Shown here piece by piece: positions 8,940 through 17,294 of a stretch of 64,000 bases of DNA. Source of the DNA: Geothrix sp. 21YS21S-2. Lineage in GTDB: Bacteria > Acidobacteriota > Holophagae > Holophagales > Holophagaceae. Positions within the stretch are counted from its first letter, which is position 1, and the number at the start of each line of letters is the position of its first letter. The stretch covers positions 2,080,001 through 2,144,000 of the forward strand of contig NZ_CP132910.1 of assembly GCF_030846775.1 (NCBI RefSeq), given 5' to 3'. The translations under genes were made by a program, and so were the position numbers. The notes under the pieces are model-generated. The model made no database searches, was not told the DNA's origin, and saw nothing but the letters and a program-made list of their open reading frames with translations.

Positions 8940-10682
8940 ATGCCCTTTCCCCGCATCCTGAAGTTCCTTGCCCTGGCCGCGGCACTGGCCCTTTCGGCAT
9001 CCGCTTTTGACAGCGACCCGGAAGTCCAGGTGTCCTTCCAGAAGGGAGCGGTGGTCATCACCACCCCCAAGGGCGCCCACATCAAGAAGTCCTTCACCGA
9101 GGTCATGCTGGCCTCGAAGCCCGGCGCCATCAAGGCGGGCCCCCTGCCCAAGGCCGACGCCCGGGACGAACTCAACGAGGACGTCTACCACGGCACCATC
9201 CTCATCCCCGTCACCGGCAACGGCCTCAAGGGCGAGGTGGCCCTGGACGTGCAGTACCAGGCCTGCACGGAAGGCGCGGGCGGCAACTGCTTCCCGCCCA
9301 CGACCCGGACGATCAAGGTCCAGGCCTCGGAGATCCCGGCGGGAAAGGCGGCGGAGCCCGCCAAGACCGCCGGCCCCGAGAAGGCCGCGGCCACCGCCAC
9401 GGCCCCCGCGGCTCCCCAGGATCCGCCCGCCGCCGCCGCGGCTCCTCTTCCCGAGGCCGCGCCGGCGCCCCAGGCACCCGCCCCCCGGCGGGGCTTCCTG
9501 CTGGCCCTGGTGGTGGTCTTCCTGGCGGGCATGGGCGCCAGCCTCACCCCCTGCGTCTACCCCATGATCCCCATCACCATGGCCATCATCGGCGCCAAGG
9601 GCGGCGGCAAGCTCAAGGGCTTCTCCCTCTCCCTGGTCCTCGTGCTGGGCATGGCCGTGACCTACACGGTGCTGGGCGTCGTGGCCGCCCGCAGCGGCGC
9701 CACCTTCGGGGCCTTCGCCCAGAAGCCGGCCTTCCTGATCCCCGTGTCGGTGCTCTTCGCCGTCTTCTCCCTGTCCCTTTTCGGGGCCTTCGAGATCGCG
9801 CTGCCCCAGGGCCTGCAGAGCCGGCTCCAGGGCAACGGGCCCCGCAAGGGCTACCTGGGCGCCTTCCTCATGGGTCTGGTGCTGGGACCCCTGGCGGCCC
9901 CGTGCGTGGGGCCCATCATCGGCACCGTGCTGGTGGGCATCGCCCAGCAGGGCGACGCCGTGCGCGGCGGCATCCAGCTGTTCACCTTCGCCCTGGGCAT
10001 GGGCGTGCTGTTCCTGGTGGTGGGCACGTTCTCGGCCGGGCTGCCCCGCAGCGGCGACTGGCTCACGCGCTTCAAGTACGTCATGGGCCTCGTGGTGCTG
10101 GGCTTCGCGGCCTGGAACGTGAGGCTGGTGGTGCCCGAGTGGGCCAACTACGGCATGTGGTTCGTCACCGCCCTGGCCGGCGCGGCCGTCTTCGGCGCCT
10201 TCGAGGCCGCCGAGGGCCTCACGGGCCAGCTTCGCAAGGGCTTCGCCGTGGCGATGGTGGCGCTGGCCGTCCTCCTCGGGCTGCGCGCCGTGGAGACGGG
10301 CCTGGAGGTCAAGCTCCTGCCCGCCGGCGGCGCGGTTTCCACGGAGAAGGCCCCGGACCCGTGGGGCTCCGACTATGAGAAGGCCGTGGCCCGGGCCAAG
10401 GCCGAAAAGAAGCTGGTGCTCCTGGACACCTACGCCGTGTGGTGCGCCCAGTGCAAGGAACTGGACGAGAAGACCTGGCCCGATCCGCAGATCGCCGCCT
10501 GGATCAAGGACCATGCCGTGCCCGTGAAGATCGATGCCGACAAGGACCGCCCCGATCTGGCAAGAACTCTCGAGATCCGGAGCTTCCCCACCGTCGTCCT
10601 GCTGAACGGCGAAGGCCGCGAAGTCCGCCGCAGCCTGGGCTACCAGAAACCCGCCGAAATGCTCGCCTGGCTCAAACAGTAG
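8940..10682 (+). CDS. dsbD: Thiol:disulfide interchange protein DsbD
   Basis: A 580-residue three-part protein. A signal peptide and an N-terminal DsbD-alpha domain carry the pair YQACTEGAGGNCFPP (about residues 104-120). An Ala/Pro linker leads to a multi-pass membrane domain starting near residue 185 that holds the conserved LTPCVYPMIPITMAI and PLAAPCVGPIIG cysteines. The C-terminal thioredoxin domain has YAVWCAQCKELDEKTW. DsbD carries electrons from cytoplasmic thioredoxin across the membrane to periplasmic thiol proteins. The next two genes supply exactly the cytoplasmic donors, thioredoxin reductase and thioredoxin, and the TlpA-like protein at 0.4-1.6 kb could be an acceptor. It starts 13 bases after the M16 partner gene. 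Confidence 0.93.
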   Translation: MPFPRILKFLALAAALALSASAFDSDPEVQVSFQKGAVVITTPKGAHIKKSFTEVMLASKPGAIKAGPLPKADARDELNEDVYHGTILIPVTGNGLKGEVALDVQYQACTEGAGGNCFPPTTRTIKVQASEIPAGKAAEPAKTAGPEKAAATATAPAAPQDPPAAAAAPLPEAAPAPQAPAPRRGFLLALVVVFLAGMGASLTPCVYPMIPITMAIIGAKGGGKLKGFSLSLVLVLGMAVTYTVLGVVAARSGATFGAFAQKPAFLIPVSVLFAVFSLSLFGAFEIALPQGLQSRLQGNGPRKGYLGAFLMGLVLGPLAAPCVGPIIGTVLVGIAQQGDAVRGGIQLFTFALGMGVLFLVVGTFSAGLPRSGDWLTRFKYVMGLVVLGFAAWNVRLVVPEWANYGMWFVTALAGAAVFGAFEAAEGLTGQLRKGFAVAMVALAVLLGLRAVETGLEVKLLPAGGAVSTEKAPDPWGSDYEKAVARAKAEKKLVLLDTYAVWCAQCKELDEKTWPDPQIAAWIKDHAVPVKIDADKDRPDLARTLEIRSFPTVVLLNGEGREVRRSLGYQKPAEMLAWLKQ

Positions 10683-10692
10683 AGGGATTCCC

Positions 10693-11682
10693 ATGACCCA
10701 CCGCAGGATCATCATCATCGGCACCGGGCCCGCGGGCTACACCGCTGCCATCTACGCCTCCCGCGCCAACCTGCAGCCCCTGGTGCTGGAGGGCGTCCAG
10801 CCCGGAGGCCAGCTCACCATCACCACCGAAGTGGAGAACTTCCCCGGCTTCCGCAACGGCATCCAGGGCCCCGAGCTCATGGAGGAGCTGCGGGCCCAGG
10901 CCCAGCGCCTGGGCACCGAGATCGCCTCGGAGACCGTCCTGTCCGTCGAGCTCGGCCAGCGCCCTTTCAGGCTGGTGACGGAATCCGGCGCCTACACCTG
11001 CGACGCCCTGGTCATCGCCACGGGCGCCTCCGCCAAGTGGCTGGGCATCGGCAAGGACGAGGACCTGGGCCGCAAGGGCGGAGGGGTTTCCGCCTGCGCC
11101 ACCTGCGACGGCTTCTTCTACCGCGGCAAGGACGTGGCCGTGGTGGGCGGGGGCGACACCGCCCTGGAGGAGGCGCTCTACCTCACCAACTTCGCCAGCC
11201 GTGTGCACCTGGTCCACCGCCGGGAAGGCTTCAGGGCCTCCAAGGCCATGCAGGACCGCGCCCTGGCCCACCCGAAGATCACCGTCCACTGGAACCAGGT
11301 GGTCGCCGACCTGCGCACGCGCCGGTTTGAAGCCTCCCCCGGCAACGAGGTGGAGAAGCTCGGGAGCCTCCTGCTCCGTGACATCCGCGACGGGCGCGAG
11401 TCCTCCCTGGCCGTGGACGGCCTTTTCGTGGCCATCGGCCACCGCCCCAACACCGCCTTCCTCCAGGGCCAGCTCCCCGTGGACGCCAACGGCTACCTCC
11501 TGGTGGAAAAGGGCTCGAGCCGCACCGTCATTCCGGGCGTGTTCGCCTGCGGGGACGTGCAGGACAGCGTCTACCGGCAGGCGATCACCGCCGCGGGCTC
11601 GGGCTGCATGGCGGCCATCGACGCGGAGCGCTGGCTCGCGGAGACCTCCACCTCAATCCCCAAGGAGACCACCCATGTCTGA
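10693..11682 (+). CDS. trxB: Thioredoxin reductase
   Basis: A 329-residue NADPH-dependent flavoenzyme. It has the N-terminal FAD-binding GTGPAGYTAAIYASRANL, the redox pair Cys135-Ala-Thr-Cys138 in ACATCDGFF, the NADPH-binding VVGGGDTALEEALYL and the C-terminal FAD motif GVFACGDVQD. It reduces thioredoxin in the cytoplasm. The gene sits between dsbD (10 bases upstream) and trxA (overlapping by 8 bases), so the operon encodes a full electron path from NADPH to the periplasm. Length and motifs match the low-molecular-weight bacterial family. Confidence 0.96.
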   Translation: MTHRRIIIIGTGPAGYTAAIYASRANLQPLVLEGVQPGGQLTITTEVENFPGFRNGIQGPELMEELRAQAQRLGTEIASETVLSVELGQRPFRLVTESGAYTCDALVIATGASAKWLGIGKDEDLGRKGGGVSACATCDGFFYRGKDVAVVGGGDTALEEALYLTNFASRVHLVHRREGFRASKAMQDRALAHPKITVHWNQVVADLRTRRFEASPGNEVEKLGSLLLRDIRDGRESSLAVDGLFVAIGHRPNTAFLQGQLPVDANGYLLVEKGSSRTVIPGVFACGDVQDSVYRQAITAAGSGCMAAIDAERWLAETSTSIPKETTHV

Positions 11683-11989
11683 CCTCGCCTCCCTCACGGA
11701 CGCCGGCTTCCAGGCCGCCATCGCCCAGGGCGTCACCCTGGTGGACTTCTGGGCCCCCTGGTGCGGCCCCTGCAAGGCCCTCTCCCCCGTGCTGGAGAAG
11801 GTCGCCGCCGACCTGGAAGGCCGGGCGAGGATCGTGAAGATGGACATCGACGCCAACCCCGATACCGCCGCCTCCCTGGGCATCATGAGCATCCCGGCGC
11901 TGGTGCTCTTCAAGGACGGCAAGCGCATCGACCAGCGCGGATCCCAGTCCGCGGCCCAGATCAGGGCGCTGATCGAATCGGCGCTCTGA
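11675..11989 (+). CDS. trxA: Thioredoxin
   Basis: A 104-residue classical thioredoxin with the active site WCGPC (Cys30 and Cys33) and the cis-proline loop MSIPALVLF. It accepts electrons from the upstream reductase and can pass them to DsbD. The start is set by AAGGAG seven bases before an ATG that overlaps the end of trxB. It is the last gene of the run; the next gene is convergent. Expected function is certain, although other thioredoxins probably exist elsewhere in the genome. Confidence 0.96.
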   Translation: MSDLASLTDAGFQAAIAQGVTLVDFWAPWCGPCKALSPVLEKVAADLEGRARIVKMDIDANPDTAASLGIMSIPALVLFKDGKRIDQRGSQSAAQIRALIESAL

Positions 11990-12034
11990 GCCCGCTCCGG
12001 CGGACCGCCGAAGGCGCCGCGAATTGCCGGGACC

Positions 12035-12481
12035 TCAGGCGCCCAGCTGGGGCGGCGTCCGGGAACAGATCATCAGCCGGTTCCAGGCGTTGATCTCGGC
12101 AACGGCGAACGCGAGGTCCGCGATCTCCCGGGTCGAGAAATGGGCGCAGGCCTCCGCGTAGACCGCGTCGGGCACGTCGCCGCCCGTCAGGAGCGTGAGG
12201 CTTTCAGTCCAGGCCAGGGCGGCCCGCTCCCGGGCACTGAAGACCGGGGCTTCGCGCCAGGCCACCAGCAGGTTCAACTGGTCGTCGCTGACGCCGTGCT
12301 TGCGGGCCAGGGGAACGTGCATTCCCAGGCAGAACGCGCAGCCGTTGATCTGGGAGGCCCGGACCTTGACCAGTTCCAGGAGGCCCAGGTCCAGGCCGCT
12401 CTTCTGCACGTAGCTGTGCACGCCGAGCATGGCGGCATACCCCGCCGGGGCGGCCTGGGTGATATCGAAACGCTGATGCAT
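12035..12481 (-). CDS. AhpD-like carboxymuconolactone decarboxylase family protein
   Basis: A 148-residue all-helical protein of the alkylhydroperoxidase-D/CMD superfamily. The redox motif CAFCLGMH (Cys-x-x-Cys-x-x-x-His, about residues 49-56) marks it as a peroxidase-type member. Such proteins detoxify peroxides using the two cysteines. The ATG at 12481 is preceded by GGAG at a good distance; the frame extends seven residues further to 12502 without a better site. It is transcribed towards trxA, so the two genes are convergent, and physical closeness to the thioredoxin genes may or may not be meaningful. Confidence 0.85.
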   Translation of the reverse strand: MHQRFDITQAAPAGYAAMLGVHSYVQKSGLDLGLLELVKVRASQINGCAFCLGMHVPLARKHGVSDDQLNLLVAWREAPVFSARERAALAWTESLTLLTGGDVPDAVYAEACAHFSTREIADLAFAVAEINAWNRLMICSRTPPQLGA

Positions 12482-12758
12482 GCTGACTCCAGAGAAATTC
12501 ATTAACTGCTACTTCACATGTCTTAGTTTATGTCTCCATTCCGCCCTGTCAACACCTCCGTCGGCAAAGGCCGAGGGCCGGATGGTCCAAGGGCCCTGCT
12601 CCAGGTCAATCGCCCGACGCGGTTCCGCGCACCTGCCGATCAAGACAGGGTCAAGGGGAGCCCCCAGGATGCTGAGCGCCTCCAGCAGGCAGAAGATCGA
12701 GGCAAAGCCCCCATCCCCGGAGGCCCGGTTTGGTTCGTCCGCCTGCCACCCACCGCCC

Positions 12759-13172
12759 CTAAGGGGTAACCATTTCGGACCCACTCCCGATCACATTCCG
12801 GATCGTTTCAAAAAGCGAATCGACCGTGTAGGGCTTTGGCAGAAAGGCATTGGGTTTTGCGGCCTCCGGGCACTTGTCCGTGTACCCGCTGCTAAGGATG
12901 ATCTTGACCGAAGGATCAACCTCGCGCATTTTCTCTGCGGCTTCTATGCCACCCAGGCGAGGCATGGTGACGTCCATCAGCACCACGGCAATATCGGCAT
13001 GGCGGGCAGAAAACGCCTCCAAAGCATCAATGCCGTCTTCCGCCAACACAACCTCGAACCCAACGGCTGTAAGGGCCATCAGCGCCATTCTCCGCATCAT
13101 TTCCTCATCATCGACGACCAGGACGAGGACCTTACGGCCTTGGGAATTGGCAGACGTCGGGTAATTATCCAT
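12759..13172 (-). CDS. Stand-alone receiver (CheY-like) protein
   Basis: A 137-residue single receiver domain. It keeps the acidic pair VVDDEE, the phospho-acceptor Asp in VVLMDVTMPRLGG, and the Lys in FLPKPY. There is no output domain. The sequence style (LSSGYTDKCPEAAKPNAFLPKPYTVDSL) is that of receivers found at the C-terminus of hybrid sensor kinases, so it probably acts in a phosphorelay with a kinase encoded elsewhere. No kinase is adjacent. The ATG at 13172 lies behind a G-run (GGGGGG) that may act as the ribosome-binding site; an in-frame upstream start is possible. Confidence 0.85.
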   Translation of the reverse strand: MDNYPTSANSQGRKVLVLVVDDEEMMRRMALMALTAVGFEVVLAEDGIDALEAFSARHADIAVVLMDVTMPRLGGIEAAEKMREVDPSVKIILSSGYTDKCPEAAKPNAFLPKPYTVDSLFETIRNVIGSGSEMVTP

Positions 13173-13507
13173 AGCCCCCCCCCTTATCGAGAGGGTGATA
13201 GGCAATGGGCGGTTTCACAGTCCCAACCTACACAGGATAGGCTTCCCTGCATATTTTTCAATGTCGACTTTTCAAGTATGAATTAAGGATAGGAGGCCTG
13301 TCCTCCGGCCCTTGGCAGCAACGAATAGGGCGCCCCCGCACGGGTGTGCCCCCCCGGTTCAGCATCAGCAATGGGGGAGATTTTGGGGATGGAAAGCAAA
13401 AGGATGAAACCAACCCTACGGGCCGGCACACCTTGCAGTTATCCCAACCCATTTCTGGCTCAAGCATACGAACCAATGCCATGCCCTGTCCCCACAAGGA
13501 GCACCCA
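13173..13507. other. Intergenic region between divergent genes
   Basis: About 335 bases between the receiver gene (leftward) and the hydrolase gene (rightward). It contains poly-C tracts near 13177-13186 and 13350. I recognise no promoter, RNA or reading frame with a credible protein. Confidence 0.35.
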
Positions 13508-14173
13508 ATGCAACGCTGGAAAAAGGCTGTCTTATGGACCACCGGCAGCATCTTCGGAGCCCTTGCCGCAGGGGTGGCTCTCATCTTGAGTGTGGCCCCG
13601 GCGACCGGTCCTTCCAAAGGTCCGAAAATCCCTGAATACGCAACCCCGCGGACGGCCTTGTTGGTGGTGGACCTTCAGGAGGACTACACCGGACCCCAGG
13701 CCAAGCAACCCTACCGTGACGCGGACAGGATCGTATCCTTCGCCAATGGGCTCCTGGCATCGGCCCAAGCCAAGGGGATCCTGGTCGTCCACATCAAAAA
13801 TGAAATCGCCAATCCCATTCTCAAGCTCCTCGTGGGGGGCATCAATGCGCCTGGCGAGCCGGGAACGGAGATGGACCGGCGCCTCCTCCAAGTCCCGGGA
13901 GCCAAAACCTTCACGAAACGGAATTCGGATGCATTTTCCAATCCTGAATTCGACGCCTTCCTCCGGGCCAACCAGGTGAATCAGGTCCTCATCACCGGCC
14001 TGGACGGCGCGATGTGCGTGGACGCCACGGCCAGAGGGGCCTTGGGGCGGGGCTATGCCGTGACAATGTTCACCGGGGGTATTGCAATCCATGGCCGAGT
14101 TCCCATGGAGGCGCTTGCCCGAGGCTGGCGGGAGGCGGGGGCCGTCATCAAATGGGCTCCGGGGTCATTTTAG
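13508..14173 (+). CDS. Membrane-anchored isochorismatase-like cysteine hydrolase
   Basis: A 221-residue protein with an N-terminal membrane anchor (about residues 7-28) followed by an isochorismatase-like hydrolase domain. The catalytic triad is visible: Asp in LLVVDLQEDY, Lys in TFTKRNSDAF, and Cys in GLDGAMCVDATARGALGRG. Family members hydrolyse amides or enol ethers (nicotinamidase, isochorismatase), but the substrate is not predictable. The anchor is unusual because most relatives are soluble cytoplasmic enzymes; it would place the domain outside the cytoplasm if oriented N-in. AAGGAG seven bases before the ATG fixes the start. Codon use is less GC-biased than that of the operons at 6-12 kb. 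Confidence 0.82.
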   Translation: MQRWKKAVLWTTGSIFGALAAGVALILSVAPATGPSKGPKIPEYATPRTALLVVDLQEDYTGPQAKQPYRDADRIVSFANGLLASAQAKGILVVHIKNEIANPILKLLVGGINAPGEPGTEMDRRLLQVPGAKTFTKRNSDAFSNPEFDAFLRANQVNQVLITGLDGAMCVDATARGALGRGYAVTMFTGGIAIHGRVPMEALARGWREAGAVIKWAPGSF

Positions 14174-14482
14174 AAAGAGCCTTGTTGAAGAGTGTCTTTC
14201 CGGCAAGCGGGCAGGACCGCTTGGGTTGACAACCTGGCAGGGGTGTGAGGTTTCAAGGTCGCTCGATCGCCTTGAACTGGAGCTCCTCCTCCTTGAGTGA
14301 GTTCCACAAGCACCCATCCACATCGCCAAGGTTCTTCGGCCCGAGAATCCTCGAGGGGCTTTAGAACGGGTTGCGGGTCCAGAATCCATGCCGGATCTAT
14401 GCCGGAACAGGTCCTGCCGGCTATATGCCACGGCGTTTATATACAAAAGTACACTTGATTTATCAAAGGTATTTACGGGCAT

Positions 14483-14523
14483 GGCCAACGGGATTCGAAC
14501 CCGTGTTATCGCCGTGAAAGGGC
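14483..14523 (-). repeat. tRNA-Glu 3'-end fragment, copy A (distal att-like site)
   Basis: 41 bases here are identical to bases 18522-18562 in the intact tRNA-Glu(UUC) gene, running from the anticodon arm through the T arm into the acceptor 3' strand. The 5' half of the tRNA is missing. The match stops at 14523, where non-tRNA sequence begins. A degenerate form of the tRNA terminator hairpin (CACTTGATTTATCAAAGG) lies just left. This is what is left at the far end when an element integrates into a tRNA 3' end. Confidence 0.85.
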
Positions 14524-14608
14524 TTGTCTACCAACGGCATCGCACAAGTTAAATGATAATGACATTTAGTAATTGAATGTTCAATTCGAGACTGTATCTT
14601 CCCAAGGC

Positions 14609-14704
14609 TTGTCCATGAATCATGGACAAACCCAATTTTTGGACATATCCTGTTTCGCGAACCGGGCTTGTCCAAAAATCAATCGTGTCCATGAATCATG
14701 GACA
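14609..14704. promoter_or_regulatory. Operator array upstream of the AbiEi antitoxin gene
   Basis: Two near-identical perfect palindromes, TTGTCCATGA-A-TCATGGACAA at 14609-14629 and TGTCCATGA-A-TCATGGACA at 14686-14704, flank two half-sites facing each other (TTTTTGGACA at 14636-14645 and TGTCCAAAAA at 14669-14678). All contain the hexamer TGTCCA. They lie 26-120 bases before the antitoxin start. AbiEi proteins are known to bind inverted repeats in their own promoter and repress it, so these are the expected autoregulatory sites. Confidence 0.75.
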
Positions 14705-14729
14705 AACCCGTCACCCTTGCAGGCCTCCC

Positions 14730-15770
14730 ATGCCCAATCTCATATCGATTCCTCCTGAACCGCTCCTCCAGGCAGCCGAATCAGCGCTCCCCAAAGGGCT
14801 GGGGCTGGGCTGGGAGGTCGTCCCCGGAACGGTCGGTCTTGGCGAATCCGGGGATCGGTTGGCCATCAGGTGGGAGGATCGGGAAAAAATCTACCAACTG
14901 GTGGTCCGGCGCATTCATCGTGCGGAGGATTTAGGGCGGATCAAAGCCAGCCGCCCCCCCGCCGAAGACTTCCTCCTGCTCACGCCCTACCTTACCGAGA
15001 ACCTTGCGAGGAAATGCGTTGAACTGGGCATCCCATTCCTGGATGGAGCTGGGAACGCATACCTGACCGCGCCTGGGCTGCGCATCCTGCAGGTCGGCGA
15101 GCACCCGAAACCGGACCTTCTGACGGCATGCGTTCCGCGTTCCTTCCGGCCCTACAACAGCAAAGGCCTCCAGGTGCTGTTCACCTTGCTGAGTGCCCCC
15201 GCGTTGACCAACGCGACTTACCGGGATCTGGCCAAAGCGTCGGGTGTGGCCCGGGGCACGGTCGGCATGGTCCTGAATGATCTGCTGGAAGCCGGATTGC
15301 TGGCCGATTTGCCAGGGGGGAGGGTGATCATCCACTTCCAGCGCTTGCTGGAGGCCTGGGTGGCGAATTATCCCCAGAAACTCCGGCCTCGCCTTGGGCC
15401 CATGAAATTCCGGATGGCCATCCCCCAGGATTGGAGATCGGTGGACTTCGCAAGCATCGACGCTTTCGTGAGCGGTGAAGCGGGAGGGGATCTTCTGACC
15501 GCCAATCTCCAGCCGATGGGAGCCCGGATCTACACCCGGCAACCGTTCGGAAAGATCGCCGCTGCCCTTCGCCTGCGCCCGGACCCAAGGGGAACGATCG
15601 AACTCCTGGAACGCTTCTGGGATTTCCCGAATCCCAAAGCTATCCCGCCAGGGGTGGCCCCTCCACTGCTGGTCTATACCGATCTCATTGCCAGCGGAGA
15701 GCCGCGGAACCTCGACATTGCCAGGATCATCCATGAAACATATCTCAATCCCCCAGGAACGGGCTCTTGA
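14730..15770 (+). CDS. AbiEi-family antitoxin / autorepressor (type IV TA)
   Basis: A 346-residue protein of the AbiEi/COG4861 type. The N-terminal region (1-150) contains the conserved LTPYLTENLARKCVELGIPFLDGAGNAYL-like block. A winged helix follows at about 160-215 (TYRDLAKASGVARGTVGMVLNDLLEAGLL). The C-terminal domain ends in a block with LLVYTDLIASGEPRNLDIARII. In AbiE systems this protein represses its operon and neutralises the nucleotidyltransferase toxin without binding it. The ATG at 14730 begins where family similarity starts; the frame runs upstream through the operator and is not coding there. It overlaps the toxin gene by 38 bases, the normal order and coupling for this family. 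Confidence 0.82.
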   Translation: MPNLISIPPEPLLQAAESALPKGLGLGWEVVPGTVGLGESGDRLAIRWEDREKIYQLVVRRIHRAEDLGRIKASRPPAEDFLLLTPYLTENLARKCVELGIPFLDGAGNAYLTAPGLRILQVGEHPKPDLLTACVPRSFRPYNSKGLQVLFTLLSAPALTNATYRDLAKASGVARGTVGMVLNDLLEAGLLADLPGGRVIIHFQRLLEAWVANYPQKLRPRLGPMKFRMAIPQDWRSVDFASIDAFVSGEAGGDLLTANLQPMGARIYTRQPFGKIAAALRLRPDPRGTIELLERFWDFPNPKAIPPGVAPPLLVYTDLIASGEPRNLDIARIIHETYLNPPGTGS

Positions 15771-16634
15771 CCAGCCCCTGACCCGAATCCTGGAAGGTTT
15801 GGATCAGGCATGCCGAATCGTCGGAATTCCCTATCTCCTGACAGGAGCCATGGCCCGGGAGATTCTCCTGGTCCATGCCTATGGGCTCGCTCCGGGACGG
15901 GCGACTCGCGATGTGGATTTCGGCATGCAGGTGGCGAACTGGGCGACGTTCGAAACCCTGAAGACAACCTTGTTTGCGGCGAATGATTTTCAGCCCGACC
16001 TGAAAATCCCGCACCGGATCTACTCCGTCGCCGAACGAATGGGCATTCGGATGCCCGTGGACCTGGTCCCATTCGGGGCGTCGAGGCCCCAAAGGGGTCC
16101 CTCTCTTGGCCCCCTGACGGAGAATTCGTCATGGACGTGCGGGGCTTCGGAGTGGCTCTCATCCATGGCATCCAGATTGAAATCAAACCGGGCCTGGAAA
16201 TTCTCCTGCCGAACCCTGCGTGCATGACGGTCATGAAGACCTTGGCCTGGAAGGACAGAGGAATGGCCACCCGGGGCCGGGATGCGCTCGATTTGGTTGA
16301 GCTGCTCCTCCGCGCTGAGGATATTTTCGGACTGGAAGTTCTTTACGACGACCACCTGGGGATTGTGGAAGCCAAAGGCGGGGACCTTCAACTCGCGGCC
16401 GCGCAGGTCCTGGGTGCCGAAGCAAGAATGGCGGTGGGAGCCGTCATGGCCCAGGAAGTTGCATCCATTTTGGTCAAAGGCATGGCTGAAAACCTCGTAA
16501 CGCAGCTACTTGAAGGGAGCGGGGGAATGCCTACCACGGAGCGGAATGAATCCATCACGAACATCTTGGAATCATTTCTGAACGGCCTTCAAGGACCCAC
16601 CCCCCCCCCTTTGAGAAGGTTGGGTCAGGAATGA
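15733..16634 (+). pseudogene. AbiEii-family nucleotidyltransferase toxin, frameshifted
   Basis: Two overlapping frames together give one AbiEii-type protein of about 300 residues. The first frame, from the ATG at 15733, has the nucleotidyltransferase core (YLLTGAMAREILLVHAYG, then RATRDVDFGM with the catalytic aspartates) and runs to VDLVPFG at about 16077. From there the second frame continues as GVEAPKGSLSWPPDGEFVMD and on to a helical C-terminal region ending at 16634. The break is at the run of four G at 16075-16078; five would restore the frame. Left uncorrected, the first frame stops at 16227 after out-of-frame residues. It could be a real mutation, a sequencing error or slippage. With the downstream half lost the toxin should be inactive. 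Confidence 0.78.
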
Positions 16635-16877
16635 AAATCGACCGGAAAAATCGCCAGGGGTTCATCCCGACGATAGGGATTGGGAAACAACTGGAGGGAG
16701 TTTCCCCGCACCTCGTCGCAAACACGGCATCGGATCACACTGAGAGGGTGTCTGGATCCGGACGAAAGGGCCACCCTAAGCAGCCTTCTGAAAAAGCTGA
16801 CGGATTTCCATCAGCTTCGCGGCGTGCCCGTGGAACAACCGCCCTGCCCCCACAAGACCTTTGAACGGAGGAATGCC

Positions 16878-17294
16878 ATGAGCAAGGCAATCGAAAACCT
16901 GCAGGCGGCCCTGCAGCGGGCGGCCGCCGGCAGGCCCAGGGTCGGAGGCTTCCCCTACTTGGCTGAGACCCTTCGCCGGGCCGGCGTTGTCCGGAATCTG
17001 TGGTTTCTGCCCGCCTGCCAAAGCACCTTCCTCACCAAGGATGGTCCGGTGGTGATTCAGGGAACACCCCTGCTGCAAGGTCCCGCAGACATCCTCCCCT
17101 TCGACCAGGAGGCCCTCATCACCACGTTGCGCACCGATCAGGAGGGGCTGAGCACCTTCCCCGAATTCCTGGAGGCCTCCTGGCGGGCGGGGGTTGTCCG
17201 CTACGATGTTGACTTTGCAGCGCGTACGGTCGCCTACTACGGCTGCAATGGTGAGGAATACCTCGAAGCCTACCCTGCTGTAGATGTGGAGTGA
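16878..17294 (+). CDS. DUF1398 family protein
   Basis: A 138-residue protein that matches the DUF1398/COG5562 family by its second half: FPEFLEASWRAGVVRYDVDFAARTVAYYG, with a central 'GVxRY' and a C-terminal 'YxGxxGE' pattern. Members occur in bacteria and some phages and have no established function. The N-terminal half (helix rich, then FLPACQSTFLTKDGPVVIQG) is longer than in the shortest members. GGAGG seven bases before the ATG sets the start. It lies inside the tRNA-Glu island, 243 bases after the broken toxin. The preceding frame has a tail resembling the end of a MarR regulator, so the gene may once have followed such a regulator. Confidence 0.72.
   Translation: MSKAIENLQAALQRAAAGRPRVGGFPYLAETLRRAGVVRNLWFLPACQSTFLTKDGPVVIQGTPLLQGPADILPFDQEALITTLRTDQEGLSTFPEFLEASWRAGVVRYDVDFAARTVAYYGCNGEEYLEAYPAVDVE

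Larger units (their letters stand above)
14174..14729. other. Intergenic region at the left end of the tRNA-Glu island
   Basis: About 555 bases without a credible gene. The first 270 bases show nothing I recognise. From 14440 it holds a degenerate terminator hairpin and a tRNA-Glu 3' fragment, then the promoter and operator region of the AbiEi gene, all listed separately. Confidence 0.5.

Noticed and set aside
12509-12784. Possible 91-residue gene on the minus strand after the receiver gene
   Set aside because: No ribosome-binding site, no protein-like pattern, and it overlaps the receiver gene end. The region from 12482 to 12758 appears non-coding.
14483-14523. tRNA detection at the partial tRNA-Glu copies (also 17477-17516)
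   Set aside because: Both lack the 5' half, including the D arm and the acceptor 5' strand, so they cannot be functional tRNAs. They are listed as repeats.
16631-16864. 77-codon open frame starting next to the end of the toxin gene
   Set aside because: No family pattern, no good ribosome-binding site, and it is out of frame with the more protein-like tail in the same stretch.
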